64,000 nucleotides of DNA, taken from NCBI RefSeq assembly GCF_900176365.1, contig NZ_FWXY01000004.1, positions 205,939 through 269,938 on the forward strand, given 5' to 3'. Below are positions 24,015 to 34,086 of the stretch, in pieces. The notes under the pieces were generated by a model. That model did no database searches and was not told where the DNA came from. It saw only the letters and a list, made by a program, of their open reading frames with translations. Made by a program: the position numbers and the translations under genes. The first letter of the stretch is position 1; each line of letters begins with the position of its first letter. The DNA comes from Desulfocicer vacuolatum DSM 3385 (lineage in GTDB: Bacteria > Desulfobacterota > Desulfobacteria > Desulfobacterales > Desulfobacteraceae).

Positions 24015-27008
24015 TCATGTTTCAGCGGGTATTGTGGAAAAGGCATATTGATTTCTGCCTTGTTTTTTTGCCCGGTACAGCAACCGGTCTGCTGAATCCA
24101 CGATGTGCATGGGAGCAAGGGTGGCAATGGGTACCATGGAAGCCACTCCCATGCTCACGGAAACATATTTTTTCACCAGGGAGGTTTCATGGGGGATTTC
24201 AAGGGCCTTAATGTCAGCCATGATTTTTTCTGCCACGGCTTGGCCGCCCTTTTCATCGGTGTCCGGCAAAATGACGGCAAACTCTTCTCCACCGTATCGT
24301 GCCGCAAAATCTGCTGCCCGTCCCGATGCCTGGCTTAATGTCCGAGCCACTTTTTTTAGACAGTCATCACCGGCAAGGTGGCCATAACGGTCATTGTAAA
24401 GTTTGAAATAATCAATGTCTATCATGATCAGAGTCAGCGGGTGTCGATTGCGTTCACATCGTTGCCACTCCATTGAAAGAACCATGTCAAATCGTCTGCG
24501 GTTGGAAATCTGGGTGAGTCCATCTATGTATGACATGGTTTCAAGTTTTCTGTTGGCCTGGAGAAGTTCATGGTTTAAGGTGGCAAGTTTTTCATTGTAC
24601 TGGGACATGTAGCGTTGGCGGTAAATTAAAAATGTCCCTGCCAGCACCCCCAGTGCCCCCAGTTTCCATATAAGAGCATAATCAATTCCTGTCTGGTAAT
24701 TTAGCTGCATCCAGTTCTGGAACAGTCGGTGGTGCTCTTCCCGGGTCAATGAGTTGTTTGCCTTTTCCAGGATGGCAGATAGGACGGCATTGTCACCTCT
24801 TACCCCGGATTTGAAATGAATTTTCATGGGAATTTCGCCGGATATTTTGATGTCAAGAATTTGTTGCTTTTGAATATAATAACCGATTTCAGGGGCGGTG
24901 TGGATGAATCCGAAAAGGGATTGTTTCTGGACCATGGCAAGGCCTTGTTCAACGCTATCCACGGGAACGAATTGCATTTCCGGGTATTTTCCCCGGAGGA
25001 TTGAATAGAAAGATGTGTTGCGACAAATACCGATTTTTTTCTGGGAAAGTCCTTCAAGGGTGTTGATGTAAAGGGCTTTGTTGTCCGTGGCAATGACCAG
25101 GGGATATGCGACATAGGGCAGCGTTGTCTGGACGTCAGCAGACACCACATCCCCTGTCTGTATCATGGAAATAATATCGCAATGCCGGTATCTACCTTCG
25201 GAATGGTTTTTGGGGGTGTCATGTTGTATATACCATTTAAAGGGCAGACCTATTTTGTCTGAAAGATGTTTGTAATATTCTGCAACAATTCCCCGGTAAT
25301 CTCCCTCCTTGGTAATGTATTCATAGGGAGGATGATGGGGGTTTGCAACGCAGACGGTAAATTCTTTTTTTTGTTGAAGATATTTTTTTTCCGCCAGGGA
25401 CAGATTCTTTATTGTTGCCGAATCTTCCTGGGGGGCCATCCATTTGGAGGTAAGTTCATTGAACTGCTCCGGTGTAATGATTGCAATGGCTTTGTTAAGG
25501 ATATTTTGCATCATTGGCCAGTCATTTCTCACGGCCATTTGCAGGGGCAGTTCCCGGGAGACTTCAACTTCCATGATTACCTTGATGTCATTAATGAAAT
25601 GGCTTTTTATAATGTGATTAATGACGCCAAGGGTTCCCACAAATCCGTCAACCATGCCCAAAGCCAGCTGATTTAAGCCCTGGGTGGTGTTGTTTACGAT
25701 GATGTACTCGGGGCCTGGATGTTCCTGAATGATAAGTTCGGTGAGGGCATATCCTTTGGGCAGGGCAATTTTTTTGTTTTTTAATTCAGACAGCGATTTA
25801 AAACGATTCCATGTGGAATCCTTGGACACCAGTACTTTGACAAGCTTCATATAAGGCTGGGTGAATATTAAAAAAGATTCTCTCTCCCGGGTTTTCCAGA
25901 TTCCTGGAAAAAGATCAATCTGTTTTTGCCTGCCCATTTCAAGGAGTTGGGGCCATGAAAAACCGTTGATGATGTCAAATTTGATTCCAATGGTTTCTCC
26001 GATGAGATCCAGGTAATCCATGACAAATCCTGCAGGTTTTCCGTTTCTCATGTAGTCAAAAGGGGGCCAGTCCATTTCATTGGCAACCCGGATAAGGGGA
26101 TTTTTTTGTAGAAAAGATACCTCTTCCGGAGCCAGGGAGAGTTTTTGACTGGGATGAATGTTTCGATATCCCAGCCATTTTTTTTCAAGTTCGATGAGTT
26201 CGCCGGGGGGAATGGAGGCCAGGGCTTTTTCCAACATGCCGTGGAGCAGGGGGAATTTTTTGGGGACCATCAGGTGGAGGGATCTTTTTTTTCCCTGATC
26301 ATATTCTTTGAACCAACCTGAAATTTTAAGAGCGTCCACATAGTTTTTTTCAAACATGAATCGGGCCACAGCAAAAAGTTCAATGGTTCCGTCTGCCCGT
26401 CCGTCAATGACTGCCTGGAAGGCTTCTTCCATATTTGTCAGCCTCAGTATATGGATATCAGGGTGATGTTTTTTTAGAAAATGTTCATGGGCATATCCTG
26501 TGGGGACAGCCATAATTTTTCCCCGGAATTGATTGATGCCGGAAACGGCCTGGGCATATCTTGGTATGATAAAAACCGTTTTATCTTTGTAATAGGGGCT
26601 GCTGAAAAGAGCAAAGGTTTCCCTTTTGGGGGTTTTGTATGCAGATTGGATGATGTCAATGTGGCCGTTTTTGAACCGGTTTATCAATTCTGTCCAGGAA
26701 TATCCGTTGATGTATTTAATTTCTACTCCCAGGCGTTGTCCCACAATATTCATAAGGTCAATGCTGAACCCAAATGGCTGATTCCCAATGGCAAAGTCAA
26801 AGGGGGGCCAATCGAGCTCGTTGCTCACCCGGATCACTGGATGTTTCCAGATAAACGCCTGCTCTTCCGGGGATAAGTTCAATTTCACCGGGGGCTGTTT
26901 TGCCCATGCCATGGGTTTTATCCCAAAAATAAAGGACAGTAGACACAGCAGGAACAAAATATGGGGCCACTTGCCATGAAAGCGGTTGACCTGCCTGGAG
27001 GTTGTCAT
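24015..27008 (-). CDS. Receptor with three tandem SBP domains and GGDEF diguanylate cyclase
   Basis: 997 residues. A signal anchor at 14-36 is followed by three type-3 solute-binding domains at about 45-285, 290-525 and 535-780. The first two repeat the pattern IRVSNELDWPPFDF / IRVANEMDWPPFDY, while the third is divergent (FTVCVANPHHPPYEY). A transmembrane helix is at about 788-808, then a short coiled coil and a GGDEF domain with intact AARYGGEEFAVILPDTD. The protein should bind amino-acid-like ligands in the periplasm and adjust c-di-GMP in the cytoplasm. BvgS-type receptors usually have two such domains; three is uncommon. The fabG-like gene lies 36 bases upstream on the same strand. Confidence 0.93.
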   Translation of the reverse strand: MTTSRQVNRFHGKWPHILFLLCLLSFIFGIKPMAWAKQPPVKLNLSPEEQAFIWKHPVIRVSNELDWPPFDFAIGNQPFGFSIDLMNIVGQRLGVEIKYINGYSWTELINRFKNGHIDIIQSAYKTPKRETFALFSSPYYKDKTVFIIPRYAQAVSGINQFRGKIMAVPTGYAHEHFLKKHHPDIHILRLTNMEEAFQAVIDGRADGTIELFAVARFMFEKNYVDALKISGWFKEYDQGKKRSLHLMVPKKFPLLHGMLEKALASIPPGELIELEKKWLGYRNIHPSQKLSLAPEEVSFLQKNPLIRVANEMDWPPFDYMRNGKPAGFVMDYLDLIGETIGIKFDIINGFSWPQLLEMGRQKQIDLFPGIWKTRERESFLIFTQPYMKLVKVLVSKDSTWNRFKSLSELKNKKIALPKGYALTELIIQEHPGPEYIIVNNTTQGLNQLALGMVDGFVGTLGVINHIIKSHFINDIKVIMEVEVSRELPLQMAVRNDWPMMQNILNKAIAIITPEQFNELTSKWMAPQEDSATIKNLSLAEKKYLQQKKEFTVCVANPHHPPYEYITKEGDYRGIVAEYYKHLSDKIGLPFKWYIQHDTPKNHSEGRYRHCDIISMIQTGDVVSADVQTTLPYVAYPLVIATDNKALYINTLEGLSQKKIGICRNTSFYSILRGKYPEMQFVPVDSVEQGLAMVQKQSLFGFIHTAPEIGYYIQKQQILDIKISGEIPMKIHFKSGVRGDNAVLSAILEKANNSLTREEHHRLFQNWMQLNYQTGIDYALIWKLGALGVLAGTFLIYRQRYMSQYNEKLATLNHELLQANRKLETMSYIDGLTQISNRRRFDMVLSMEWQRCERNRHPLTLIMIDIDYFKLYNDRYGHLAGDDCLKKVARTLSQASGRAADFAARYGGEEFAVILPDTDEKGGQAVAEKIMADIKALEIPHETSLVKKYVSVSMGVASMVPIATLAPMHIVDSADRLLYRAKKQGRNQYAFSTIPAET

Positions 27009-27044
27009 TTTAGATTTGTCCTTATGCTTAATGTGTTTGTTTTT

Positions 27045-27803
27045 TTATGCAATGCCTCCATTGACACCGAGAACCTGACCTGTGATGTAAGACGCCTGGT
27101 GGGAACAAAAAAAGGTGACGGCTGAAGCAACCTCCCGGGGCGTTCCTGCCCGTTTCATGGGAATGGTTTTTGCTATTTCTTCCAGGGAGAGGTTTTTCAC
27201 CATTTCGGTGTCAATGAAACCCGGAGAAACTGCATTCACCGTTATATTCCTTGATGAGACTTCCCTGGAAAGCGCTTTGGTGGCACCGATGAGCCCCGCT
27301 TTGGAAGCTGAGTAGTTAACCTGACCTGCCTGGCCCATTTGTCCCGAGGTCGAGGTGATATTTACAATTCTGCCAAAATTTTTTCGAATCATTGATTTTA
27401 CCACAAACCGGGTGACATTGTAAAATCCTGTGAGGTTTGTATCCAGAACCCTTTGCCATTTCTCCGGTTTCATCCGTACCATGAGGGTGTCGTCTGTGAT
27501 TCCGGCATTGTTCACCAGAATATCAATTTTTTTATGTTTTTCCAGAATATTTTTTACAGTTGTTTCTGTCTGATCCCGGTCTGCCACATCAAAGCAGATG
27601 ATTTCTCCACTTCCTCCGGCATTTTCAATGCTGCATAAGGTATCTTTTGCTGCGGCTTCATTCTTGATATAATTAATGAGTATATGTCTGCCTGTTGCTG
27701 CAAGATCCAATGCAACAAAGCGCCCTATTCCCCGGCTGGCACCTGTTACCAGGGCAATTTCACTGCATTCGACGGTTTTTTGTGAATTTAAAGATGAATT
27801 CAT
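27045..27803 (-). CDS. 3-oxoacyl-ACP reductase family SDR (FabG-like)
   Basis: 252 residues from ATG 27803 (AGGAAA site); a longer frame from 27851 lacks a site. It is a classical short-chain dehydrogenase with TGASRGIGRFVA for the nucleotide, NNAG, catalytic Ser in ITSTSGQMG, and Tyr and Lys in NYSASKAGLIGATKALS. FabG reduces 3-oxoacyl-ACP with NADPH in fatty-acid elongation. No other fab gene is near, so a role in polyketide, PHA or membrane lipid synthesis is also possible. It lies immediately upstream of the triple-SBP receptor gene. The upstream region is an R1 repeat. Confidence 0.88.
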   Translation of the reverse strand: MNSSLNSQKTVECSEIALVTGASRGIGRFVALDLAATGRHILINYIKNEAAAKDTLCSIENAGGSGEIICFDVADRDQTETTVKNILEKHKKIDILVNNAGITDDTLMVRMKPEKWQRVLDTNLTGFYNVTRFVVKSMIRKNFGRIVNITSTSGQMGQAGQVNYSASKAGLIGATKALSREVSSRNITVNAVSPGFIDTEMVKNLSLEEIAKTIPMKRAGTPREVASAVTFFCSHQASYITGQVLGVNGGIA

Positions 27804-27837
27804 GTGCTTAAATTTCCTTTTTTGAGACCATTGTTTT

Positions 27838-28175
27838 TTTATAACTGCCACGGGCAGACCTTATCAAAATACGGTCCGCCCGTGGCGGTTTTATATTAAA
27901 AGGCAGCCTCCAAAGCAACCTCAGCAGAGCCGCCCCCCCGATGGGCAATAGGAACCGGACAATTGAGCTGTCTACAGTTCCGGTCCGGGCCCATTGCCCA
28001 TCGGGGGGGCGGCGGCATAATACCATTTGGCTCCGCGTCTACGACCCTATATTTGTTGTGGCTGGAGATTACAGCCATGTGGGTTTTATATGAAATACTC
28101 TGCAAATCAGGGACGTATTTCAAGTTTTGTTGTGGGTAAAGCCGGATCAGAATACAGTCTGCCCGTGGCAATTAT
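27838..28175 (+). repeat. R1 modular repeat, copy 4 (short B remnant, A, B)
   Basis: A shortened B (27838-27896), collapsed around its CCGCCACGGGCGGAC-type arms, is followed by a full module A with hairpin core 27929-28014, then a full B (about 28087-28175). This is the most complete composite in the window. It fills most of the 519-base gap between the divergent fabG-like gene and the 3' end of amtB (27804-28322). The remaining 28176-28322 shows no other feature. Confidence 0.9.
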
Positions 28176-28322
28176 AGCAAAAATAAAGAAATTTTAATAA
28201 CAATAACTGTTCTTTTTGAGCAGGTCATTTGGTCTGTTTCACCGGTTGTTATGGAATGGAGAAGTATTGTTCAATGTGGGACTCAGGGATGGATATTTGC
28301 ATCGCATGGGGAAAGTGACATG

Positions 28323-29852
28323 TTATGCGTGGTTATCTATGGGAAATCCGCAGTAAGCCTCATTACCGTGTTCTGTGATATCAAGACCGGTGACTTCTTC
28401 TTCCTGGGAGGCCCTGAGACCAATGGTATGTTTGATGGCAAGAAAAAGAACCATACCCGTACCAAATGCCCAGACAAATCCCACGCCGATGCCCATGAGT
28501 TGGGCCATGAGAGTGGTGGTGCTGAATGTTTCCACACCAAAGAAGGCGTAGGCAAGGGTTCCCCAGGCACCACAGACACCATGGACACTGATGCAGCCGA
28601 CAGGATCATCGATCTTTAATATCCGCTCGATGAAAAGAACACTGTATACCACCAGAACACCTGCCACACCGCCGATGATCACGGAATCCCACACACCTAC
28701 CACATCAACAGCTGCGCAGATGGAAACCATACCGGCCAGGAATCCATTGACGGTCATGCCCACATCGGGTTTCTTAAATGCCATCCATACAGCTGCCATG
28801 GCTGCAATACCGCCGGCGGCCCCTGCAATGTTGGTCATGACGGCAATGCGGGCAAGGTTACCGTCAAAGGTGGTGGTGCTGCCCGGGTTGAATCCAAACC
28901 ACCCAAGCCACAGGAGGAATCCGCCGATGACGGCAAAGGGAAGATTATGCCCGGGGATGGCCCGGGGTTTACCGTCAGCGTCAAATTTCCCAATTCTGGG
29001 ACCAATGACAATGGCACCGGCCAGGGCCAGCCATCCGCCAATGGAGTGTACAACAGTGGAACCTGCAAAATCATAGAAACCAACGCCAAGAACACTTTCC
29101 AGCCAGCCCTCCCCGTCCAGGAGGCTGCCCCAGGCCCAGCTGCCAAATGTGGGGTAGATAAAGGCGCATATGATGGCACTGTAAACAAGATAACTGGTGA
29201 ATTTGGTGCGTTCTGCCACGCCGCCTGAAACAATGGTGGCAGTGGTGGCGGCAAATACACACTGGAACAGCCAAAAGGCAAACCCCCACTGGGTGGCACC
29301 GGTGCTACCAAGGAAAAACAAAGACTCATCCGGACCTGCAAACATGATATGAAATCCCACGGCCAGGAATGCGATGGTTCCCATGCAAAAATCCATGATG
29401 TTTTTCATCATAATATTCACAGCGTTTTTAGCCCGGGTGAATCCCGATTCCACCATGGCAAACCCTGCCTGCATTAAAAAAACAAGAAAAGCAGCCATGC
29501 AGGTCCACAATACATCCCCTCTGTACTGAAAAATTTCCATGTCTGTGAGGTACCGTACAATGGTGGTGCTTGTGGGAACACCGTTTATGTTTATCTCCAC
29601 CTCCTCTTCAATGGGGCTGGTCTCATCCCGGTAAGCTCCGGATACGGGCAGCTCCCTGCGGATCTCTTCCTGGGTTTTTCCCTGGAACAGGTAAACCGGA
29701 TAGGTGGCTACGGCTTTGTTTAAGGTGGCGTTGTCATTGGCACAGGCCATGGAGGCGGATGTGACTGACCACAACATACACAAATAAAGACTCATCAATA
29801 AAAAAAATTTTTTAACCCCTGGGGTTACGGGGAAGTGGGCTTTGGGTTTCAT
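28323..29852 (-). CDS. amtB: Ammonium transporter
   Basis: 509 residues. A signal peptide (residues 14-37) and a periplasmic extension of about 70 residues (38-110) precede the Amt core. TM1 begins near 112 (VLWTCMAAFLVFLMQAGFAMVESGFTRAKN), followed by the family block FAGSTVVHSIGGWLALAGAIVIGPR and the hydrophobic pore with twin-His regions (TVVHSIGG, VHGVCGAWGT). It conducts ammonium/ammonia into the cell and is blocked by the PII protein encoded upstream (glnK, 135 bases away, same strand). The long extension before the core is not typical of E. coli AmtB. Confidence 0.94.
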   Translation of the reverse strand: MKPKAHFPVTPGVKKFFLLMSLYLCMLWSVTSASMACANDNATLNKAVATYPVYLFQGKTQEEIRRELPVSGAYRDETSPIEEEVEININGVPTSTTIVRYLTDMEIFQYRGDVLWTCMAAFLVFLMQAGFAMVESGFTRAKNAVNIMMKNIMDFCMGTIAFLAVGFHIMFAGPDESLFFLGSTGATQWGFAFWLFQCVFAATTATIVSGGVAERTKFTSYLVYSAIICAFIYPTFGSWAWGSLLDGEGWLESVLGVGFYDFAGSTVVHSIGGWLALAGAIVIGPRIGKFDADGKPRAIPGHNLPFAVIGGFLLWLGWFGFNPGSTTTFDGNLARIAVMTNIAGAAGGIAAMAAVWMAFKKPDVGMTVNGFLAGMVSICAAVDVVGVWDSVIIGGVAGVLVVYSVLFIERILKIDDPVGCISVHGVCGAWGTLAYAFFGVETFSTTTLMAQLMGIGVGFVWAFGTGMVLFLAIKHTIGLRASQEEEVTGLDITEHGNEAYCGFPIDNHA

Positions 29853-29987
29853 GTTTCGGGTCTCCTTGAATTAGAATTTTGTCAATGATAACTTTTTGTA
29901 TTTATTAATTGTATCGGCAGTTAATTTTGGTTCTGGTTCTGGGTCACATTGTTATGTCAGGTGGGGATTCACGGGTGCCTGGGAAAA

Positions 29988-30353
<366 letters not shown>

Positions 30354-30733
30354 TTAACGTTAAGTTGTTTTCATTGCCTGGTTTGTTTACTTAAAAGGAA
30401 GCAAGATTTCAGACTGTGAATCCCTTGCTCTCTTTTGCCTATTGCTTTTTTGTTCTTGTAAATCTTTAAAAGCATAATAGATGCCATGTGTTGTGTTTTT
30501 GTTTTTAATTTTTATATATTATTGAAATAATAGTAAAATTTGGGGTTGGTTTTTGAATTGATTTTGCTGTAGATAAATTCTATTTTCTATTTAATTGCAA
30601 AAAAGTATCACTTTGTATTTATAATTACTTTTTTGTTGTTATATAAAAGCGTAGGTATGAATTTGGTGTTTAATGGCGTGTATTACATTGGCTGGATGGG
30701 AAAAATATAATGGGTCAGGGTAGGGGTAAGAAA

Positions 30734-30896
30734 CTCAACGGGCTTCATTTCAAAGCCGGCATTTTTAAATGTACCGATGGGTTCAGGCTTTTGTTATTGA
30801 TGTTATCGACCAAGGCCTTTGCCAACGAAAAAAGCCTCGATAATGTCAATAACGAAAGCCTGAACCCACCACGAAATGCGAACACCGAAAGTTGAG
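30734..30896 (+). mobile_element. R2 MITE-like element, copy 1
   Basis: A 163-base nested palindrome with ends CTCAAC and GTTGAG (the right end has CCGAAAGTTGAG; the left end lacks four bases). A central inverted repeat, GTTATTGATGTTATCGA with TCGATAATGTCAATAAC, forms the core. A perfect 7-bp duplication TAAGAAA flanks both sides (30727-30733 and 30897-30903). No coding capacity. It lies in the 693-base divergent gap between glnK and the hut regulator. The remainder, 30327-30726, is AT-rich and should contain the glnK promoter. Confidence 0.88.
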
Positions 30897-31019
30897 TAAG
30901 AAAGTAACTGGAAATTGACAGGGAGAAGTAAAATGTTGGAAATATTTATAAAAGGCTTGACTGAAAGGTGTTTATGGTTGATAAATTAAATATAGTTAAG
31001 GACTAATAAAAGGACTGAC

Positions 31020-31997
31020 ATGTCTATCTACGAAAATGCGGGTACATTGTTTCTGGGAAGTCGTTTAAAAAGATTGAGTGATCAGTTTTTATCTGATCTG
31101 GGCAAAATTTATGAAGGGGCGGGAATTTCCTTTGAACCCACCTGGTTTCCCATTTTTTATCTTTTGGATACCACAGAGGATGTGACCATTTCACGCATTG
31201 CAAAACAGTTGGAGATAACCCATTCCGGGGCAAGTCAGATGGTGACCTCCCTGAAAAAAAAGGGCTTTGTTGAGATATCCCGGATTTGCCAAGACAGGCG
31301 TTTGAAAACCGTGGCATTCACGGCCCGGGGAAAGGCCAAATTAAAAGAGATCAAACCGGTGTGGAGAGCACTTCGGGAAAGTATGGATGATCTGCTTTCA
31401 CCCAAAGGGCAGCGATCCAGGGTTTTGGGCCTTCTGGAAGAGTTGGAGGCAGGCATGGCCCGCATGGATCTTGTTATGACCGTGGAAAAAAGGCTTTTAT
31501 TTAATCAGTTTCTGGATGAGATTGAAATTGTGCCTTACCTGGCTGAACTGCATGATGCGCTTATGGCTCTGGTGCTGGGATGGATTGCTGACAATCCCCA
31601 CACCCTTCACCGGGATGTCAACTGGATGCATCAGATGCCTTTTACGGTTTCCGGGGGAAAAATGCCCCTGATTCTCATGGCAGTTCATCAAAAAGAGGTA
31701 ATATGTGCCTGTGTTGCCATGCCTGATTCCCGGAATCACAGTGCTGAACTTTCCCTTGTTTTTAAAGTTGACCGGTTTTCCACCCATCTTGTTCAGGCTC
31801 TTTGGGATCAGATGAATGAACAACTGGAAAAAAAAGGGATTTTTCATGCAATCATACGGACTGACATCACCCATTCTTCCTTGTTAAAAATATTGCAGAA
31901 AAACGGGTTTAAATTAAGAGAAGTGGAAAAGAGTGCCGCAGGCCATGGCACCTGCATGTGTTTATCCAGAAATTTTAAAAAAGGAATAAAATCATGA
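31020..31997 (+). CDS. MarR-GNAT fusion regulator, first gene of the hut cluster
   Basis: 325 residues. Residues 1-150 are a MarR winged helix (VTISRIAKQLEITHSGASQM, VEISRICQDRRLKTVAFTARG). Residues 165-320 look like a GNAT acetyltransferase fold (LHDALMALVLGWI, SLLKILQKNGFKLREVE). The order MarR-GNAT is known from bifunctional regulators. The stop overlaps the hutU start by four bases (ATGA), so it is co-translated with the histidine-degradation genes and probably regulates them, possibly in response to urocanate. That ligand is inferred from context. The start follows AAAGGACTGAC. Confidence 0.88.
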   Translation: MSIYENAGTLFLGSRLKRLSDQFLSDLGKIYEGAGISFEPTWFPIFYLLDTTEDVTISRIAKQLEITHSGASQMVTSLKKKGFVEISRICQDRRLKTVAFTARGKAKLKEIKPVWRALRESMDDLLSPKGQRSRVLGLLEELEAGMARMDLVMTVEKRLLFNQFLDEIEIVPYLAELHDALMALVLGWIADNPHTLHRDVNWMHQMPFTVSGGKMPLILMAVHQKEVICACVAMPDSRNHSAELSLVFKVDRFSTHLVQALWDQMNEQLEKKGIFHAIIRTDITHSSLLKILQKNGFKLREVEKSAAGHGTCMCLSRNFKKGIKS

Positions 31998-34030
31998 TGC
32001 AAAATATGGATGTATCCAATGCAATGACCATCAAAATGGATGAAATATTTACAACACTTCCAGACATGCCTGATTTTGTGGAGGGGATTAGAAGAGCTCC
32101 TAAGAGGCCCCTGCATCTGAATAAGTCTGAAATTGCCCTGGCCCTGAAAAACGCCTTAAGATACCTCCCCGAAGCCTGGCATAAAAAACTGGCACCGGAG
32201 TTTCTGGATGAACTTCTCACCTGGGGTCGTATCTATGGATACCGTTTTCGACCGGCGGGACGTATCCGGGGAAAATCCATTGATGAGTACAGGGGAAAAT
32301 GTGTGGAAGGACGGGCCTTTCAGGTGATGATTGAAAATAATCTGGATTTTGACATTGCCCTTTATCCCTATGAGCTTGTCACCTATGGGGAAACCGGCCA
32401 GGTGTGCCAAAATTGGATGCAATACCGTATCATTAAAAAATACCTTGAACATGTCACCCGGGATCAGACCCTGGTGGTGGAATCAGGTCATCCCCTGGGA
32501 CTTTTTAAATCATCCCCCACATCCCCCCGGGCCATCATCACCAACGCCATGATGTTGGGGCTTTTTGATGATCAGGAAAACTGGGAACGGGCCACGTCTC
32601 TTGGGGTTGCCAATTATGGACAGATGACCGCCGGTGGCTGGATGTACATAGGTCCCCAGGGCATAGTTCACGGAACCTACGGCACCCTTTTAAATGCGGC
32701 CCGCATGGAGCTTGGGGTGCCGGAAGACGGGAATATGACAGGAAAACTTTTTGTCACCTCGGGTCTTGGCGGCATGAGCGGAGCCCAGGGCAAGGCCATT
32801 GAGATTGCCAACGGAGTGGGCATCATTGCCGAGGTGGATGCTTCCAGAATCAAGACCCGTCATGACCAGGGCTGGGTGAGCCAAGTCACCCGGGAACCGG
32901 CTGAGACCTTTGCTGCGGCAGAAAAAGCCGTGGCAGCAAAAAAGGCTGTGGCCATTGCCTTTCATGGCAATGTGGTGGACCTTCTGGAATATGCTGTTGA
33001 CAACAATATTTCCATTGATCTTCTATCGGACCAGACATCCTGCCATGTGGCCCATGGCGGTGGATATTGTCCCCAGGGGCTTACCTTTGAACAGCGTACG
33101 GAAATGTTGCGTTGTGATCCTGATGAATTTACAAAAAGGGTGGATCTCTCCCTTGTGCACCATTATAAATTGATTAAAACCCTGGTGGAGCGGGGAACCT
33201 ATTTCTTTGATTACGGCAATGCTTTTATGCGGGCGGTTTTTGATGCCGGGGTGAAAGAGATCTGTAAAAACGGTGAAAACACACTGGATGGATTTATCTT
33301 TCCTTCCTATGTGGAGGATATCATGGGGCCGTTGATGTTTGACTATGGGTATGGGCCTTTCAGGTGGGTGTGTCTTTCCGGCAAGGAATCAGACCTTTTA
33401 AAGACCGATCAGGCGGCCATGAACTGCATTGACCCGGACAGGAGATTCCAGGACAGAGATAATTATATCTGGATAAGGGATGCCCAAAAGAACAAGCTGG
33501 TGGTGGGCACCCAGGCCAGGATTTTGTATCAGGACGCCATGGGCCGGGTGAACATTGCCTTGAAATTCAATGATATGGTAAGAAAAGGAGAAATAGGCCC
33601 TGTGATGTTGGGAAGAGACCACCACGACACCGGAGGCACAGATTCTCCCTTCCGGGAAACGGCCAACATAAAGGACGGCAGTAACATCATGGCGGACATG
33701 GCCATCCAGTGTTTTGCCGGGAACTGTGCCCGGGGCATGAGCCTTGTGGCCCTGCACAACGGCGGCGGGGTTGGTATTGGCAAGGCCATCAACGGCGGGT
33801 TCGGTCTGGTTCTGGACGGCAGTTCCCGGGTGGATGACATCATTCGACGGGCCATGCTCTGGGATGTCATGGGCGGGGTGGCCAGGCGCTCCTGGGCCAG
33901 GAACGAAAATTCCATGGCCACTTGTGCAGAGTTCAATGACATGTGCCGGGGGGAGGCCCACATCACAATTCCCTATCTCACCGATGAAAAAATGATTGAT
34001 GATCTTGTGGACGACAAATATAAAAAATAG
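31994..34030 (+). CDS. hutU: Urocanate hydratase
   Basis: 678 residues. It is longer than the common bacterial HutU (about 555) and close to the eukaryotic-type enzyme. HutU adds water to urocanate to give imidazolone-5-propionate, using tightly bound NAD+. Visible family features are ESGHPLGLFKSSP, the NAD-region TSGLGGMSGAQGKA, a conserved Cys in SDQTSCHVAHGGGY, GRDHHDTGGTDSP and NCARGMSLVALHNGGGVGIG near the C-terminus. The start is ATG with AAAGGAATAA upstream. It is coupled to the MarR-GNAT gene and followed by hutI after 56 bases. Confidence 0.95.
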   Translation: MMQNMDVSNAMTIKMDEIFTTLPDMPDFVEGIRRAPKRPLHLNKSEIALALKNALRYLPEAWHKKLAPEFLDELLTWGRIYGYRFRPAGRIRGKSIDEYRGKCVEGRAFQVMIENNLDFDIALYPYELVTYGETGQVCQNWMQYRIIKKYLEHVTRDQTLVVESGHPLGLFKSSPTSPRAIITNAMMLGLFDDQENWERATSLGVANYGQMTAGGWMYIGPQGIVHGTYGTLLNAARMELGVPEDGNMTGKLFVTSGLGGMSGAQGKAIEIANGVGIIAEVDASRIKTRHDQGWVSQVTREPAETFAAAEKAVAAKKAVAIAFHGNVVDLLEYAVDNNISIDLLSDQTSCHVAHGGGYCPQGLTFEQRTEMLRCDPDEFTKRVDLSLVHHYKLIKTLVERGTYFFDYGNAFMRAVFDAGVKEICKNGENTLDGFIFPSYVEDIMGPLMFDYGYGPFRWVCLSGKESDLLKTDQAAMNCIDPDRRFQDRDNYIWIRDAQKNKLVVGTQARILYQDAMGRVNIALKFNDMVRKGEIGPVMLGRDHHDTGGTDSPFRETANIKDGSNIMADMAIQCFAGNCARGMSLVALHNGGGVGIGKAINGGFGLVLDGSSRVDDIIRRAMLWDVMGGVARRSWARNENSMATCAEFNDMCRGEAHITIPYLTDEKMIDDLVDDKYKK

Positions 34031-34086
34031 GGATGCAGTGGCAGGCTTGACCCCAGTGCTGCCGACCCCGGAATCGGGAGGAAAAA

